Shown here: positions 12,580 through 24,088 of the stretch, piece by piece
Numbering within the stretch: the stretch's first letter is position 1
Layout: each line of letters opens with the position of its first letter
Source of the DNA: Paragonimus skrjabini miyazakii
Lineage: Eukaryota; Platyhelminthes; Trematoda; Plagiorchiida; Troglotrematidae
Length of the DNA: 64,000 bases
Direction of reading: 5' to 3'
Assembly: GCA_014338405.1 (NCBI GenBank)
Contig: JTDE01021390.1
Span: 44,467 to 108,466 of the forward strand
Notes under the pieces: generated by a model
The model's database searches: none
Told to the model about the DNA's origin: nothing
What the model saw: only the letters and a program-made list of their open reading frames with translations
Program-made: the position numbers and the translations under genes

Positions 12580-13140
12580 TCCAGAGCTGAGCAGTTTATT
12601 CACAGATGTCTAATATTCAAGTCAGGATGTAAATATGAATTCATTGTGGATACAGGAAGTAGCGAGTCCATTATTTCAAAACCAGTACTGGATCGCATGG
12701 CCCCTGATGCTCAGCTGAGACCAACAACGGCGGAAATACGTAGAGTTACTGGTCATCGTTTGGCCTTAATAGGCGAGACTGATGTGATGGTGGTTGGTAA
12801 AGATAATGGGCTGATTCCAGTCCGATTATTAGTGTCAGAAGGAAGTCCAGCAATCCTGGGATTAAAAGCTTTGAGACAGCTCAACTGTGCTCTTTCACTA
12901 AATGCTAATTACAAGGATGGTCCGAGTACAGACTATCAAGTCCAATTGCGCAACCTGATTGTCCAGTGTTCACACCGTTCAGGAGAATTGAAAGTAGAGC
13001 CGGCAAGACTGGAGGTGCAAGAGGGCCTAGTTTTCTTAAAGAGCCGAATAATACCTTATGGAATAAGAGAACATGTGCATAATGCCCTCAACAAGTTGAA
13101 GGAAGATGGTATAATCACACAGGTTAACTCATTAGCATGA
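12580..13140 (+). pseudogene. Gypsy aspartic protease and RT leader
   Basis: The frame holds the retropepsin motif VDTGSSESIIS near 12646, with the active-site DTG intact. A connecting region follows (LGLKALRQLNC, then IIPYGIREHVHNALNKL, the residues before finger 1 of a Gypsy RT). The enzyme would cleave the Gag-Pol polyprotein. A TGA at 13138 interrupts the frame just before the RT. Confidence 0.75.
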
Positions 13141-13155
13141 GCTACGCTAATCGTT

Positions 13156-13690
13156 GTGGTTATGAAAGAAGATGGCAAATTGCCTAGGATCTGTAGTGAT
13201 TATAGATTACCGCTGAATCCAAGACTAAAAAAATGCGCAGCGACAACTAAGGAACCGGAGGATTTTATGAAAGAGTTGCATGGTAGCAAAGTATTTTCTA
13301 AAATAGACCTGACAAACGCATATTTGCAGATTCCATTGGAGCTGAATTTTAAGGCAATCACTAAGATTACTATGCCTTGGGGATTATTTCAGTACAATTT
13401 TCTACCGTTTGGATTACACGTATCAGCTGGAATATTCCAAGCCGTGGTTGATGGAGCAATTGCCGATTTACCAGGAGTACGTGCTTATCAAGATGATGTA
13501 ATCATACATGCAGACAGTGCAGAGGAGCATGATAAGAGGTTACTTTCGCTTCTGGAGTGATTCATGGATAAGAACATAACCATAAAACCTTCTAAATGCA
13601 TGTTCCAAGTACGGGAGTTGCGTTTTCCTGGTTTTACTATATGTGACAAAGGATACAGGCCGGACCCTGACCAGTACAAGGCGTTGGTTA
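13156..13690 (+). pseudogene. Gypsy reverse transcriptase, truncated
   Basis: The RT fingers and palm are readable: FSKIDLTNAYLQIPLE carries the first catalytic Asp, LPFGLHVSAGIFQ the primer-grip region, and YQDDVII the catalytic box (YQDD in place of the more common YxDD with I, V or A). A stop at 13558 and a frame change precede FPGFTICDKGYRPDPDQ, the region after the thumb. The sequence ends at 13697 in the RTE 3' end. Confidence 0.75.
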
Positions 13691-13697
13691 CCATTAT

Positions 13698-13779
13698 ATC
13701 ATCATCATCATAACAGCTATGAGCCTGACCAAAAGGTACTGTGGCTCGGGCCGCCGCTCACCTCAACAGTGACGTGGAA
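13698..13779 (-). mobile_element. RTE-like LINE 3' end with (ATG)n tail
   Basis: On the minus strand this is the last 80 or so bases of the same LINE as at 60.93-61.01 kb (ACAGTACCTTTTGGTCAGGC, then TCATAGCTGTTATGATGATG). The trinucleotide tail marks the 3' end, facing the truncated Gypsy RT. The rest lies in the 100-base gap. Confidence 0.85.
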
Positions 13780-13879
13780 NNNNNNNNNNNNNNNNNNNNN
13801 NNNNNNNNNNNNNNNNNNNNNNNNNNNNNNNNNNNNNNNNNNNNNNNNNNNNNNNNNNNNNNNNNNNNNNNNNNNNNNN
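13780..13879. other. assembly gap of 100 N
   Basis: Exactly 100 undetermined bases, a conventional gap size. It falls between an RTE 3' end and a TA repeat, a place where assembly would be expected to fail. Confidence 0.99.

Positions 13880-13923
<44 letters not shown>
13880..13923. repeat. (TA)n microsatellite
   Basis: About 21 TA units directly after the gap. A second (AT)n tract lies at 14034-14062. The two flank a short SINE-like fragment. Confidence 0.95.
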
Positions 13924-13924
<1 letters not shown>

Positions 13925-13925
13925 T

Positions 13926-14030
13926 CACAAGCGAAAGTGATTGAGCGTTCACATATGATAATTCGGTCGTGCCGACTGGACAGTCTATGAGAATGCGACA
14001 GCTGCGATCAATTGTTGGTGACCGCCAAAT

Positions 14031-14033
<3 letters not shown>
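13926..14033 (+). repeat. SINE-like fragment between TA repeats
   Basis: The head-side sequence CATATGATAATTCGGTCGTG matches 33367-33386 with one change. It then jumps to body sequence (GTCTATGAGAATGCGACAGC, as at 33531-33550). The tRNA-like boxes and the hammerhead are missing between these parts. Confidence 0.65.
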
Positions 14034-14062
<29 letters not shown>

Positions 14063-14067
<5 letters not shown>

Positions 14068-15109
14068 ATTAAAAGGGCAAACACTGAGTAGTGAACTATT
14101 TATTATATATATATAACTGTTGTTGTTCATGTTGTCCATATAACATAACATAAACATCAACAATGACCGAAATTTAAAATGACGTTGGATTAGCTTAAAC
14201 AAAAAAACCGGATGAACAAGTCGAGGAGGAAAATTGTCCAAATTACCATTTGATGACCGGACAGGGTAAACATGCGCACATGCACGTCGGCGATCCATAC
14301 AATGACATCATCCAGCGTTTTCAACGGATCATCATGTAGACCCCAACCTAGCATTATCACACAGTACTCAAACTGAGGATAAACGCCTTAGAATTTAGTA
14401 GTCACGATTTAAGCGAGTTTCATCTCCTCATTTTGGTCCACTCTGAAAGGTTTGAGGATGTGCTTATTGACATGAGCTATCACAGCTAGCCAAGTAGTCG
14501 CCAGGGAAGGAAATAACAAACTCTAAGAGCAGAATGAAAACGCGACCGCCTATGTTATGTGACATGGAGTTGAGAGAGATTGTATTCTGGCCAGGATACT
14601 GTTAGAGAATTCAAAATGAATGGGAAATTAGGTATTTGAGCAAGCAACTTTTTGACCAGTGCAAAAGAGCTCAACTGTGAAATGGAATCATATTCTTCAA
14701 AGGTCAACGACATCCCTTGGTGATCTCACTCCGGAAGGCACACCCGGTGCGTAAAATGTCACCGATTTGATTCAATCGATCAAACTATACGAGGAGGACC
14801 CCAACTACTGACGAGAAGGCTGGCAATATTACATACGTGATGGTGGTTTAAAAGTGACTTTTTGATATGCATACTATCTACAAACAAGCTCAGTGAAAGT
14901 TAGTAATTATATTTTCATAAACTATCCTGATAAATTCAAAAACGAACAAAAGGGGTCAATGTGGTGAGTTCGTTTGAGAGCAAGGAAAGACACACAGAAC
15001 ACTTTTAGATAAACTACTTTCTTTTTAAAGACTGGAATCCACACTTGTTGGAGAAGACAGGTACAGTTTTACAGCTGACAAGCACTAAAGCACATATACA
15101 AATTCTTAC
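14063..15109. other. no firm gene
   Basis: A possible 55-base minus-strand exon at 14730-14784 has a pyrimidine-rich acceptor and a GTGAG donor. Its start phase (0) does not match the end phase (1) of the exon at 15110-15737, so it is not assigned. Nothing else was recognised. Confidence 0.35.
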
Positions 15110-15737
15110 CGATATCACTGGACCTCGTTGAGTTGGATTCATTCCACTGGCCAACGGCAACAGCGGATCGGACGAACTGGCTAGCGTTTGATGGAAGATT
15201 TGTATTTGAAGATGGTGATCTGGATAGATTGTCCTGACGTGACCAGTACGTTGTATTCAGTTTACCATGAGCAGAAGGTGGATGGGCATACTGTAACAAT
15301 GAAAAGGGTTGCGGATGTTGGTAACAAACAAATGGCAAGTTTTCCGGTTGAGGACGAGTGTCCGCACGCGATGGATGACCACAGACGGATGGGCTGAGAG
15401 TAGGCCGTGGATAATGGAATGCGTGAGCCGTAGGTAATGTGTACGACCGGTCGGAATTCATAGAATGGACAGAATGACTTTTGCAAGTACAAGTCGGTTG
15501 TGAAAGCGGTCTGTACAGTGATCTGTGAAGTGCATTGTCCCACGATGGTTCCCAAGTAGAAAGAGTAGGTCTTGAATTGTAAAACGGTTGGGAAGCTTTG
15601 ATGAACGTGTTCTCAAAACAAAGTGGATCACACACGTTAAATCCGACTGGCCTAGAAGGAATGAAACTCTGAGTCATTAATTCAGCGAATCCGGCAGATT
15701 TTCGACCATTCTCAGTACTCATGGGAGGCAGCTCAAT
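15110..15737 (-). CDS. likely host exon, Ser/Pro/Asn-rich protein
   Basis: An open frame of about 209 codons lies between a good acceptor (GTGCCTTTCAG, minus strand) and a good donor (GATATCG, then GTAAGAATT). It enters in phase 0 and leaves in phase 1. The protein starts IELPPMSTENGRKS and is rich in Ser, Pro, Asn, His and Tyr, with no hydrophobic core, so it looks disordered. No domain is recognised. The frame stays open into both flanking introns, so the exon borders are my inference from the splice consensus. It may belong with the minus-strand exon at 43.2-43.7 kb, whose phase fits, but the intron would be about 27 kb. Confidence 0.5.
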
Positions 15738-16740
15738 CTGAAAGGCACAAATAAAATGTAGGATATATATCGAGTAATGAGCGAGCAATGAGCGTCATTT
15801 GTTGGAGGGTCTTAAAGGTTTAAAATATGTAAAAATGTCATGTAGAGATTGTACAATCCTCGAATGAGGCAGAAGAACGGAATAATGAGATAGAGAGTAA
15901 AATCAGAAAAGGACGAGACTACATTTAAATAAACCTGTTTTATTGTGAAAATGAAAAAAATACTACTGATCAACTACACACAGAGTCACCGAAGCTTGCT
16001 ATACCCTACAGATTATGGACGAACAGTATCAATGAGACACGATTTTTTGAGTCACCAAAGTTTCACACTCAATCTACTCATTTGAATTCTGAAGTTAATA
16101 GTCAACCTTTCAAGCCCGATTGGTTTATGAAGCAATCACTATGCTAAAAATATGTCGTTTACGACATAATGAAACCCATCTTTCACCGTGGGTTCAGTGC
16201 GGCCATTTTCGACTTAGTATTCATTCTCATAAAACTGAAACAGATGCTTCTGCTGTACTGAAAAACGGGAGATTTTTCATACAATGTTGTCTTCCGCATC
16301 TTTTGGGAAGATTGAGGAAAATAAAGTGGAATCCGGAATCCAAATTTCACCAATAAAAGAACAACTCCAATCCGTAGCTAAAACTTAGATAATGTAAATT
16401 TTTATATGATTTTTCGGCTATAGTTACACAAGACGGAACACTGTGGCAATTGTGCGCGCAATAAGGTTGACAAGCATTATCTCATTTGGGCCCAGAAATA
16501 TAACGGTAACACTAGTGAATAATCTTTACAACTTTTTTTCTGACATCACGCAGAATTTCGAGTGATCTCATCCGACTGCTGATTTGCTCATAGTAATGAG
16601 TCTTGTGAACATGTTATTCAAGTGAGAAACCTGAAGCATCCAGAGCAAGTTTAACAAGTGAAAACGTAAGACATGCGAAAAAACATGGAACGATACATAA
16701 AAAGCAAAACGGAGCACTAACTACGCGTGAATGCGACTGA
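15738..16740. other. no gene recognised
   Basis: Presumed intron or intergenic DNA. A 78-codon plus frame at 16120-16356 has no domain. Confidence 0.45.
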
Positions 16741-16744
16741 GCAT

Positions 16745-16962
16745 CTGAATGTGATAAGTCGGTCGTGTCTAAAGTGAAATAGTGGTCAAATGAAGGTATG
16801 GCGATCGGAACAAGGATATGAACAACTACGAAGTACTAACAAGAGCGAGACTTCAGTCCACTGCTTTTCTCCAAAGAGGGTGGCTGGAAAGTTTATGTGA
16901 CAACGCAAGTTGCAATCAACTGTCAGTGAGATTTACTTTACAGAGAGAAAAAACTGTTCACA
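16745..16962 (+). repeat. old SINE-like copy with decayed hammerhead
   Basis: The head (GATAAGTCGGTCGTGTCTAA), the ribozyme region and the body (AAGAGGGTGGCTGGAAAGTT) keep the order seen at 33.4 kb but with many changes. The ribozyme core at 16814-16869 has CTACGAA for CTGANGA and GAGA for GAAA, so cleavage is not expected. Confidence 0.55.
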
Positions 16963-18149
16963 GACTATGTAAGAAGGAAACACACCATGCTGAGCAGAAG
17001 AAAATAAAATAAACCAGAGCAATTCGCCGTAAGTGTTTTACACTAGGCCGTTTTCAAATTAGACAACACCATTCAGTCAATCCCATAACAAGATTGATAA
17101 CTCCCAGTTGAGTGATCAAGTGTAGAGGAAACGTAAAAACAAAACAAGAGTCAAGAGCCTGTCACAGACAGTCTGACCTGTCAACTTTCAGTTGTGGATG
17201 GCTCATTTGTCGCCGTTGTCTCGATCATTAATCTGCGCGTTCGTCCGTAAGATATCAAACCGTGCGCGCAAGTGGGTGGGCGTACTGAAATACACGCACG
17301 AGCAAACAAACAAACACTCTCATAACCATTAAAGATTAAGTCCATGTCACTGGGCAGTGGAGAATGAGGTCGTTTTGCAAAAGAAACAATTTTCCGACCA
17401 ATCGATCATTTCTATCACTCTGCAGGTTCCTGACATTCTAGTAGTCAACAGACCAGTCACCACGGTGTTTACCAGCGCGAGTTGCGTTTGCAGTGTCCAT
17501 ACAAAGTTCAGATGGATCCACGACATACATTGAATATACTTGTGTCTGAGCACACCTAACGGACAAACTATCCAGCCAGCCGGTCATTCACTGGATGACT
17601 GACTGACACAATCAGATAGGGCGAATTAAGACAGAACCGCTCAATCAGAGCACACGAATCCAATGGTTTCACGGCTTGAAAATCTCATAACACAGACAGC
17701 ATTTTGCATTTAAAGCACACAGTAATTTTGATTAGGAGCAGTAAAGTAAATGCTGTCATTGTGGATAGATTGACATTTTCTCATCTTTCAGGTAAAACTC
17801 GGAAGCGAAAGAATTCACATCTACCAATCAAATTTTTTGATATTCCTATTATTGATTTCCTATCGCTTTCGTGACAGCAATTCATGAGAAAAGAAACATA
17901 CTATCTTCATCAAACCGATTTTTCCAAATTGTAATTGCTTTAACTACGAGACTGTCATGGATAGTCTTTTGGATTATTGATGAGTCGACGAAAATTTTCT
18001 TACAGGTTAGGCATCATTCCACTTTGATGGCAGCATGAACATCTGTATCAAACACCTTTACGAATCCCGAAATTTATAACACTGAACAGCTATTTGAAGG
18101 GAGGAAGCTACTCAGAATCCATACAGACAACTTTTTTGGGGGGGAAAGA
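16963..18149. other. no gene recognised
   Basis: No supported frame or repeat. Two runs of G lie at 18138-18160, next to the truncated 5' end of the following element. Confidence 0.45.
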
Positions 18150-18185
18150 AGGGGGGGGGTTGAAGAAACGGGTCTGGTCTATCCC

Positions 18186-18590
18186 AGGTACAACACATTT
18201 TGGCCGCCATGGATGAGGATAGCCCAGCTGACAAATTGGCAGCTGTTGCGGACAAAGTATCCGAAACCTTACCCTCACAACCGGTGTGCGTCTCAACCAT
18301 AGCTGTTCCCACGTCCTCCCCTTCAATCTCAAGAACTAGTGATGGCGTAAAACTTTTGATAGAGAAGATGTGCCATCTTATGGATAGTACGGTCATGCAT
18401 ATCAATGAGCGGAAAAGGCATCCACCCAGAAGCCGTACACGACGTAACTCCCGAAGTCCATCAAGGTGGTGTTGGTACCACCAAAACTTCCGACACAAAG
18501 CGAGGAAGTGCACCCAACCGTGCACGTTCCGAACCCGCCAAGCATCACCGTCAAACCGGCAGGCCAACCAGTAGCGGCGACTGTCGTTGC
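18186..18590 (+). pseudogene. CsRn1-like gag C-terminal part
   Basis: The readable frame begins VQHILAAMDEDSPADKLAAV, the end of capsid. It continues through a Ser/Pro-rich linker and a basic RSRTRRNSRS patch to the CHCC nucleocapsid motif near 18466-18525 (CWYHQNFRHKARKCTQPC). This motif replaces the usual CCHC zinc knuckle in the CsRn1 group. The first half of capsid is missing. Confidence 0.8.
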
Positions 18591-18900
18591 CTCAGCAGGT
18601 ACAAGTCGCTTATTTTTCATCAGAGATCGATCGACCGGCTTGAGGTCCCTTATCGACACCGGAGCCGAGCTCAGCGTCATTCCACCACAACCCAATGATC
18701 GACTTGAGTCTAGCCAGTACATTTTACAGGCTGCAAATCAAAGTCGAATCAAAACATACGGGGAACGCCCTCTCACCGTCGATCTTGGTGTCCGGCGATG
18801 TTTTTGATGGATATTCCTGCTCGCTGACGTTCAAACGCCACTGATCGGTACCGACTTCCTGGCACATGTCAACTTTTCCGTTGATGTCAAGAGGCGTAAG
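18590..18900 (+). pseudogene. CsRn1-like aspartic protease
   Basis: The motif SLIDTGAELSVIPP contains the catalytic DTG. The frame is shifted relative to gag, and a second shift near 18805 is needed to reach PLIGTDFLAHVNFSVD, the C-terminal flap and end of the protease. A stop at 19009 lies in the linker before the RT. The role is cleavage of the element's polyprotein. Confidence 0.75.
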
Positions 18901-19065
18901 CTAATTGACAACACTACCGCATGCACAGTAAACGGTATCCAATCGATGATTGCATCAATCGGCATCCGGCCCGCTCTTCCACCAACACCGTCTTTCGCAG
19001 CACTGCTGTAGGATTTTCCTTCGTTAACTCGGCCGTGCTCACATGTCGAGGCGGTTAAACACAAT

Positions 19066-19839
19066 GTGGTACATCATATTACAACACGTGGCCCTCCGAT
19101 TTTCGCTCGCCTACGCCGTTTATATCCAGACAAACTCAAAACCGCCAAGGCTGAATTAGAACATATGCTGCGGTTGGGCATAATTCGACCTTCAAACAGC
19201 TCTTGGGCGAAACCACTACACATGGTACCAAAAAAGTCTCCGGGCGATTGGCGACCTTGTGGTGAATACCGTGCCATCTACAACTGTACAATCCCGGACA
19301 GGTACCCCATACGACATATCCATGACTTTTCTTTAGGACTCAGTGGCGCCACTATTTTCTCCAAACTAGACCTAGTACGCGCCTATTACCATATCCCGGT
19401 CGCGGAAGAGGACAACCCAAAAACAGCCAATACAACACCTTTCGGACTTTTCAAGTTCACAAGAATGCCCTTTGGACTCCGTAATGCGGCTCAAACATGT
19501 CAGCGATTCATGGACGAAGTTTTACGTGGATTCCCTTTCGCGTACGTCTACATCGATGATGTTTTGATCGCTAGCCGCTCAAACGAGGAACATTATTCTC
19601 ATCTTCGTGCTGTTTTCGATCGTTCCGCGCAGTATGATATTAAAATCCACATCGACAAGTGTGCCTTCGGAGTTAATTCATTGGATTTCCTGAGACATCA
19701 CATTGACCAAGCCGGCATCACCCCCCTGCCAGATAAAGTTGAATCCATCTCGACTTTTCCGATTCCCACTACGATGACACAACTCCGACGATTTCTCGGT
19801 GTTATCGACGTTTCATCCCTCATTGCGCGGACATTTTAA
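19066..19839 (+). pseudogene. CsRn1-like reverse transcriptase
   Basis: A 257-codon open frame covers the RT. Motifs: WRPCGEYRAIY (residues 62-72), FSKLDLVRAYYHIPV with catalytic Asp102, MPFGLRNAAQTCQRFMDEVL (134-153) and YIDDVLIAS with Asp164 and Asp165. The thumb follows to RRFLGVIDV, then a frameshift breaks the link to RNase H. All catalytic Asp residues remain. The residue just before the final LGH-like box is altered (DFLRHHID for the common DFLGHHI). Confidence 0.85.
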
Positions 19840-19844
19840 AACCT

Positions 19845-20486
19845 CTGACAGACCTGGCTGACTCCAAATGTAAGTCACTCGAACTCCCACCCGAATCCAA
19901 GACAGCTTTCTCGGCGGCAAAGGAAGCCATGTGCCACGCCACTAAACTGTGCTTCACCAATTGCGATCCAAACGCCCACCTCCTTCTTACTACGGATGCA
20001 TCAAATGCTGCCGTCGGTACAGTCTTAGAACAATCAGTAAATGCCGAACAACATTCCTTAGCCTTTTTCTTCCAAAAGCTTCAACCAGCGCAGATTAAAT
20101 ACAGCATCTTTGGACGCGAACTGCTGGCTATTTATTTGGCAATCCGTTATTTTCGGCACCTTTTGGAAGACCGACACTTTGTCGTGCAAATCGGCCACAC
20201 ACCTTTGACATTTGCATTTCACGCCAAACCCGATCGATACTTTCCGTGTGAAATCAGACATCTGGACGATATCTCCCAATTCACCACGGACATCCGACAC
20301 CTACGTGGTGACGCTAACATCGTTGCTGATGCTTTATCACGTCCTGATGTCAACACAGTCCAATCGGCACCTTCCTTTGACTTATCTAAAATGGCCACAG
20401 CCCAACATTGGAGTGAGGACATGAAGGACGTTTCCATTTGTAAGTCCTTGAAATTATCTAGCATTCCTCTGTCGACAAGTTGGTGA
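19845..20486 (+). pseudogene. CsRn1-like RNase H
   Basis: The tether and RNase H follow the RT in another frame. LLTTDASNAAVG carries the first acidic residue, FGRELLAIYLAIRYFRHLL the Glu, and LRGDANIVADALSRPD the C-terminal DALSR box with its Asp. The normal HxxGxxN box has Arg in place of His at the first position. The enzyme would digest the RNA strand during cDNA synthesis. Confidence 0.8.
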
Positions 20487-21671
20487 CATTCTGTGCGATA
20501 CTTCAACGGGTAAACCTAAGCCTTTTGTCCCACTTACGTACCGTCGCACTGTTTTTAATCATTTCCACCGTTTATCTGACCCCGGAAAACGCGGCACATT
20601 AAAGTTAATTGCACAGCGCTTTGTTTGGTCCTTCATGAACAGAGATGTTCGTCTCTGGTCACAACAGTGTGTAGAGTGCCAAAGGAGTAAAGTGCACAGG
20701 TATACGGTTACCACACCTAGCACATTCTCCCAGCCAGACGCCCGTTTTTCCCATGTACACTTTGACATCGTTGGCCCACACCACCCTCCAACGATTGTAC
20801 GTATATATTGACCGCCATCGACCGTTTCACCCGTTGGCCTTTAGCTGTGCCTGTTAGAGATGTTTTGGCGGAGACAGTTGATCATTGGATCGCTAATTTT
20901 GGTGTGCCATCTACAATCACTACGGATCGAGGCACCCAGTTTCAATCCACCCCTTTTCGCAACTTCACGGAGTTGCTGGGTTGTTCGCACATTAAAACGA
21001 CGGCGTACCATCCTTGTGCTAACGGTCTAGTCGAGCGTTTTTACCGACAACTAAAAGCTTCGATAACCGCGCAGTCGGACGCAACGAAGTGGAGCGAACG
21101 TCTACCACTCATTCTCCTCCGAATTCGGTCTACAGTTAAAGAGGACATTAGCTGTACTGCCTCTGAATTAGTTTACGGTACCAACCTGCACCTTCCAGGA
21201 GAATTGATCCAACCCCCGACTCACCCAGACCCAAGTACGGATTACATTTCACGTTTACGACAGCACACGTCTGGCCTCCGTTTCACGTCGACCCGTTATC
21301 ACTGGCGCCGAGAACAAAAATCTCCGGATTTGTTCACTTGTAAATTTGTGTTTATAGACCGAGACGCAACCAGGAAACCCTTACAACCACGATATCTCGG
21401 TCCCTTCAAGGTGGTTAAGCGTGACGAAAAATTCTTCGTTATCGACAGGACCAGACGAAACGAATCCGTATCCATTGACCGACTAAAACCGGCCTACATA
21501 GAAAAGGATTTTGACCCACCTGAGCCGATGCTGACTGAAAACATCCCCTCCCCACTCCCGACAGTATCACATCCACCTGCAGCCCAGCCCCCTTGTTCTC
21601 GTGATCAACACACCACACGTAGAGGGCGGTATGTACACTGGCCGAATCACCTGACAGATTACAGTGCATGA
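20487..21671 (+). pseudogene. CsRn1-like integrase
   Basis: The zinc domain reads HFHRLSDPGKRG and later CVECQRSK. The second His of the HHCC finger is Asp (SDPG for the usual SHPG), which should weaken zinc binding. HVHFDIVGP holds the first catalytic Asp, then a TGA at 20809 breaks the frame. The rest (20808-21671, 287 codons) has TTDRGTQF with the second Asp (residue 40), NGLVERF with Glu76, and a C-terminal PRYLGPFKVVKR segment. The core lacks several residues before WIANFG compared with relatives. Confidence 0.85.
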
Positions 21672-21740
21672 TGTGACTATCGAGCGTTTGGTTTGTTCTC
21701 TGTTCACTGCCGTACTTTCATCGTGTTTTTAACCAACAAA

Positions 21741-21756
21741 CGCTCTAGTGGGGGAG
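21741..21756 (+). promoter_or_regulatory. polypurine tract of the Gypsy element
   Basis: AGTGGGGGAG lies directly before a TG that opens the putative LTR. It would prime plus-strand DNA synthesis. Confidence 0.55.
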
Positions 21757-22018
21757 TGCTGTAGTGGTTTGTACACTATTTTCTGTTTCACAATTCTCAT
21801 TGTTACTCACACTTTTTACTTTCTTCAACTTCACATATACAGTCGACGTTTAAGTCAACTTAATCGAACTAATCAATAAATACAAAGTACACTTCCCGGA
21901 TCGCGAGCCTTGCGTTCTCTCTGCGTTCGGTGTCGCTGGTGCACGGGATTTCGGAGAGCTAGAAGCTAACGGAATCAACCGTCTGTTGCGGGGAAAAAAT
22001 TTCCTTATTTATCTGTCA
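21757..22018 (+). repeat. putative 3' LTR of the Gypsy element
   Basis: It starts TGCTGTAGTGG after the polypurine tract and may end ATCTGTCA. An AATAAA lies near 21876 and could serve polyadenylation. With no 5' LTR for comparison, the right border is a guess from the TG...CA rule. Confidence 0.5.
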
Positions 22019-24019
22019 CCGGAATTACCTGAGTTGTGACCTCAAGATTATTTAGGAACAACACGACAGATTGTATCTATTGGATACTGCATTTGATGTA
22101 ATGGAATTCTAAACCAACGGACCTTAATGAACTATCTGTTTAGATCCACTACACTTTCGGTCGACAACAGCATGCGTTACGGTCTGACTTGTGAGAATAT
22201 TACAACAAGGCAGCAAATATTGAATTATATAATGCGGAAAAGTTCGATGTTTCTCTTAGTCCAAACCGTTTGAACTCGATGTGGGATCCATCATTGTTAT
22301 ATAACGGCTGTGTACCCGACACAACAAGATGTAAACGAAGGTCACTCGATGGTATATGGTAACCACTCCACTAAAGACCACTCTTCTATTAGGACCACTT
22401 CAATCAAATCCTTTGAGATTTTATACCAGTGTGTTAACTTTTGAAGGAGTACATTCTAACAGCATCCAATTTAACATTCTGATACCTTCCTTCACGAAGA
22501 CGGTCTCGCATTAACAATCAATATAGTGCGTAAAGTAACTGTAAGATTGTTGCAGTTTTGTTTTCACCTTAGGTGGATAACTGTGCTATAAAAAAACATG
22601 CAGACATAGGACAATAGATAAGGAAAAACGTAGGAGCGAGCGTGAAACAAACATAAATTCATAGTTTATTTGATGCAAAACGCGTACAGTAATCACCTAC
22701 AGTAACTAGTAGCAGCAGTTTAACACTTTACAGGATGATGTAAATTTGACGGTAGAATACGCATATGCACACACACAAACACACAGGACTGAAGGCATCA
22801 GTTATCGGATTAGTCTGTCACAGAAGCCAAAGCCAAAGGATGCCTGTGCATAACACTCATCACAAATGGCTTGCACCGCACCACTTGCGGTTTTATTTGA
22901 ATATCTTGTAACCAGTGTAAACCCAAAGGAATAAGACCACGAGGCGTGTGAGTAACGATCATTATGGTCCAGTTGGCCAGATGATAGGCTAGTACGGAAG
23001 TGAAACTCCTAATTTTCTAGAAGAAAAACTATACAGACTCCGATAGGAAGATATTGACAATACAAGGCAAGAAGAGGTTCACACATATTTAACTCATGCA
23101 TGTATGCATTCTTACACTAAAAGCGGGACAACATTCCATGGTCGCAGCTGAATCGGTAGATGATCTAGGGAGGGAATATGTATGATAGCTAAGCGTACTT
23201 GAGCCTGAACATAGCTCAAATAACTGTACGGAGTTATCAGGTCAACTAAGTAATCAACCTGTGTTTAAGTAAAACACTAGCTAACTGTGCCCGTTAGGCT
23301 GGAATGTATTCGTAAGTGAATGTTTGTCTTAGGAGTCAAACCACCGTAGCACTCTACCGACGCATATTTGACAGTCCGAGGCGATTGAGAGATGTGGGGA
23401 GGGTGGACAACTGAAAGTCACCATTAACTGTGCAAGTGCCACCAAGCAGCTTATAGTATTCGAAAACATACTTCCATTTGTGAACGAAAAGGATCAAACA
23501 ACAAATCTGGGTCAAGGTGAAAAATTCCCAAGGCATATTGTTCGAAGTTTTCGTGTCGGTAAAACTCAACATAACATAACGTGTAAGGGAATGCAGAGAG
23601 CAGTGAACAGTAGATAAATAGCTCATCAACAACAGGGCATCATAACATGTGTTACAGATAAGTAAACATAGCAGAGCCAAAAAAACAAAGTAGATGCCAT
23701 TATGAAGGATGGTGATGACAACTATGGTGGAGTTGTTACTGGAAACGAATAGTCGAACATGACACTGATGGAGGCGTATTTGTATTAATAGGCAGGCCCG
23801 TGTTTGATTTAAAACGAAATTATGACGTGATTTACAATAAACACGAATCAACGAACCCAATCGTTCTCCGTGTGGCCGGCAACCCTACTGCAATCAATTT
23901 TTGATATTGTGAAATTAGTCAACTGTAACAGCAGCCAGTACAGTCATATACGTCCTAATACGTATAACGGAATCACTGAAGTTTTCGAGAGAATAAACAT
24001 TTAACGTACTGGAGCTCAC
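22019..24019. other. no firm gene
   Basis: A 168-codon minus frame at 23354-23860 is Leu/Ile/Cys-rich but lacks a domain and clear splice sites. Nothing else was recognised. Confidence 0.4.
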
Positions 24020-24088
24020 CTAGGCGGAGTCAACGTAACATAGTGTATAAATGGCACCGCATCAGTTGCATCATTCGAGAAGTGGGAA
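24020..24088 (-). CDS. possible short host exon
   Basis: Sixty-nine bases lie between a pyrimidine-rich acceptor (CGTACTCTCCAG, minus strand) and a GTGAGC donor. One frame is open (SHFSNDATDAVPFIHYV and a few more residues), entering and leaving in phase 2. No homology was recognised and such short signals arise by chance, so this is weak. Confidence 0.22.

Larger units (their letters stand above)
11795..13697 (+). mobile_element. decayed Gypsy-type LTR retrotransposon, no LTRs seen
   Basis: Gag, two zinc knuckles, aspartic protease and the start of the RT lie in the usual Gypsy order. The paired zinc knuckles suggest a K02A2.6 or Mag-like clade rather than CsRn1. No LTR is recognisable. The left end meets an RTE fragment. 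The RT is cut off at 13697 by the 3' end of another RTE copy, so RNase H and integrase are missing or lie beyond the gap. Confidence 0.8.
18150..22018 (+). mobile_element. CsRn1-like Gypsy LTR retrotransposon, 5'-truncated
   Basis: The order is gag C-terminal part, protease, RT, RNase H, integrase, polypurine tract and 3' LTR. The single CHCC gag motif (CWYHQNFRHKARKCTQPCTF) marks the CsRn1 clade, first described in the liver fluke Clonorchis. The first recognisable gag residues (VQHILAAMDE) begin near 18186. No 5' LTR, primer site or gag N-terminus is seen. Several stops and frameshifts separate the domains, but each is well preserved, so the copy is of medium age. It is at least two frameshifts away from function. 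Confidence 0.9.

Noticed and set aside
23354..23860. 168-codon minus-strand frame
   Set aside because: Leu, Ile, Cys and Ser-rich as expected from the reverse of A-rich DNA; no domain, no credible start and no clear splice sites.
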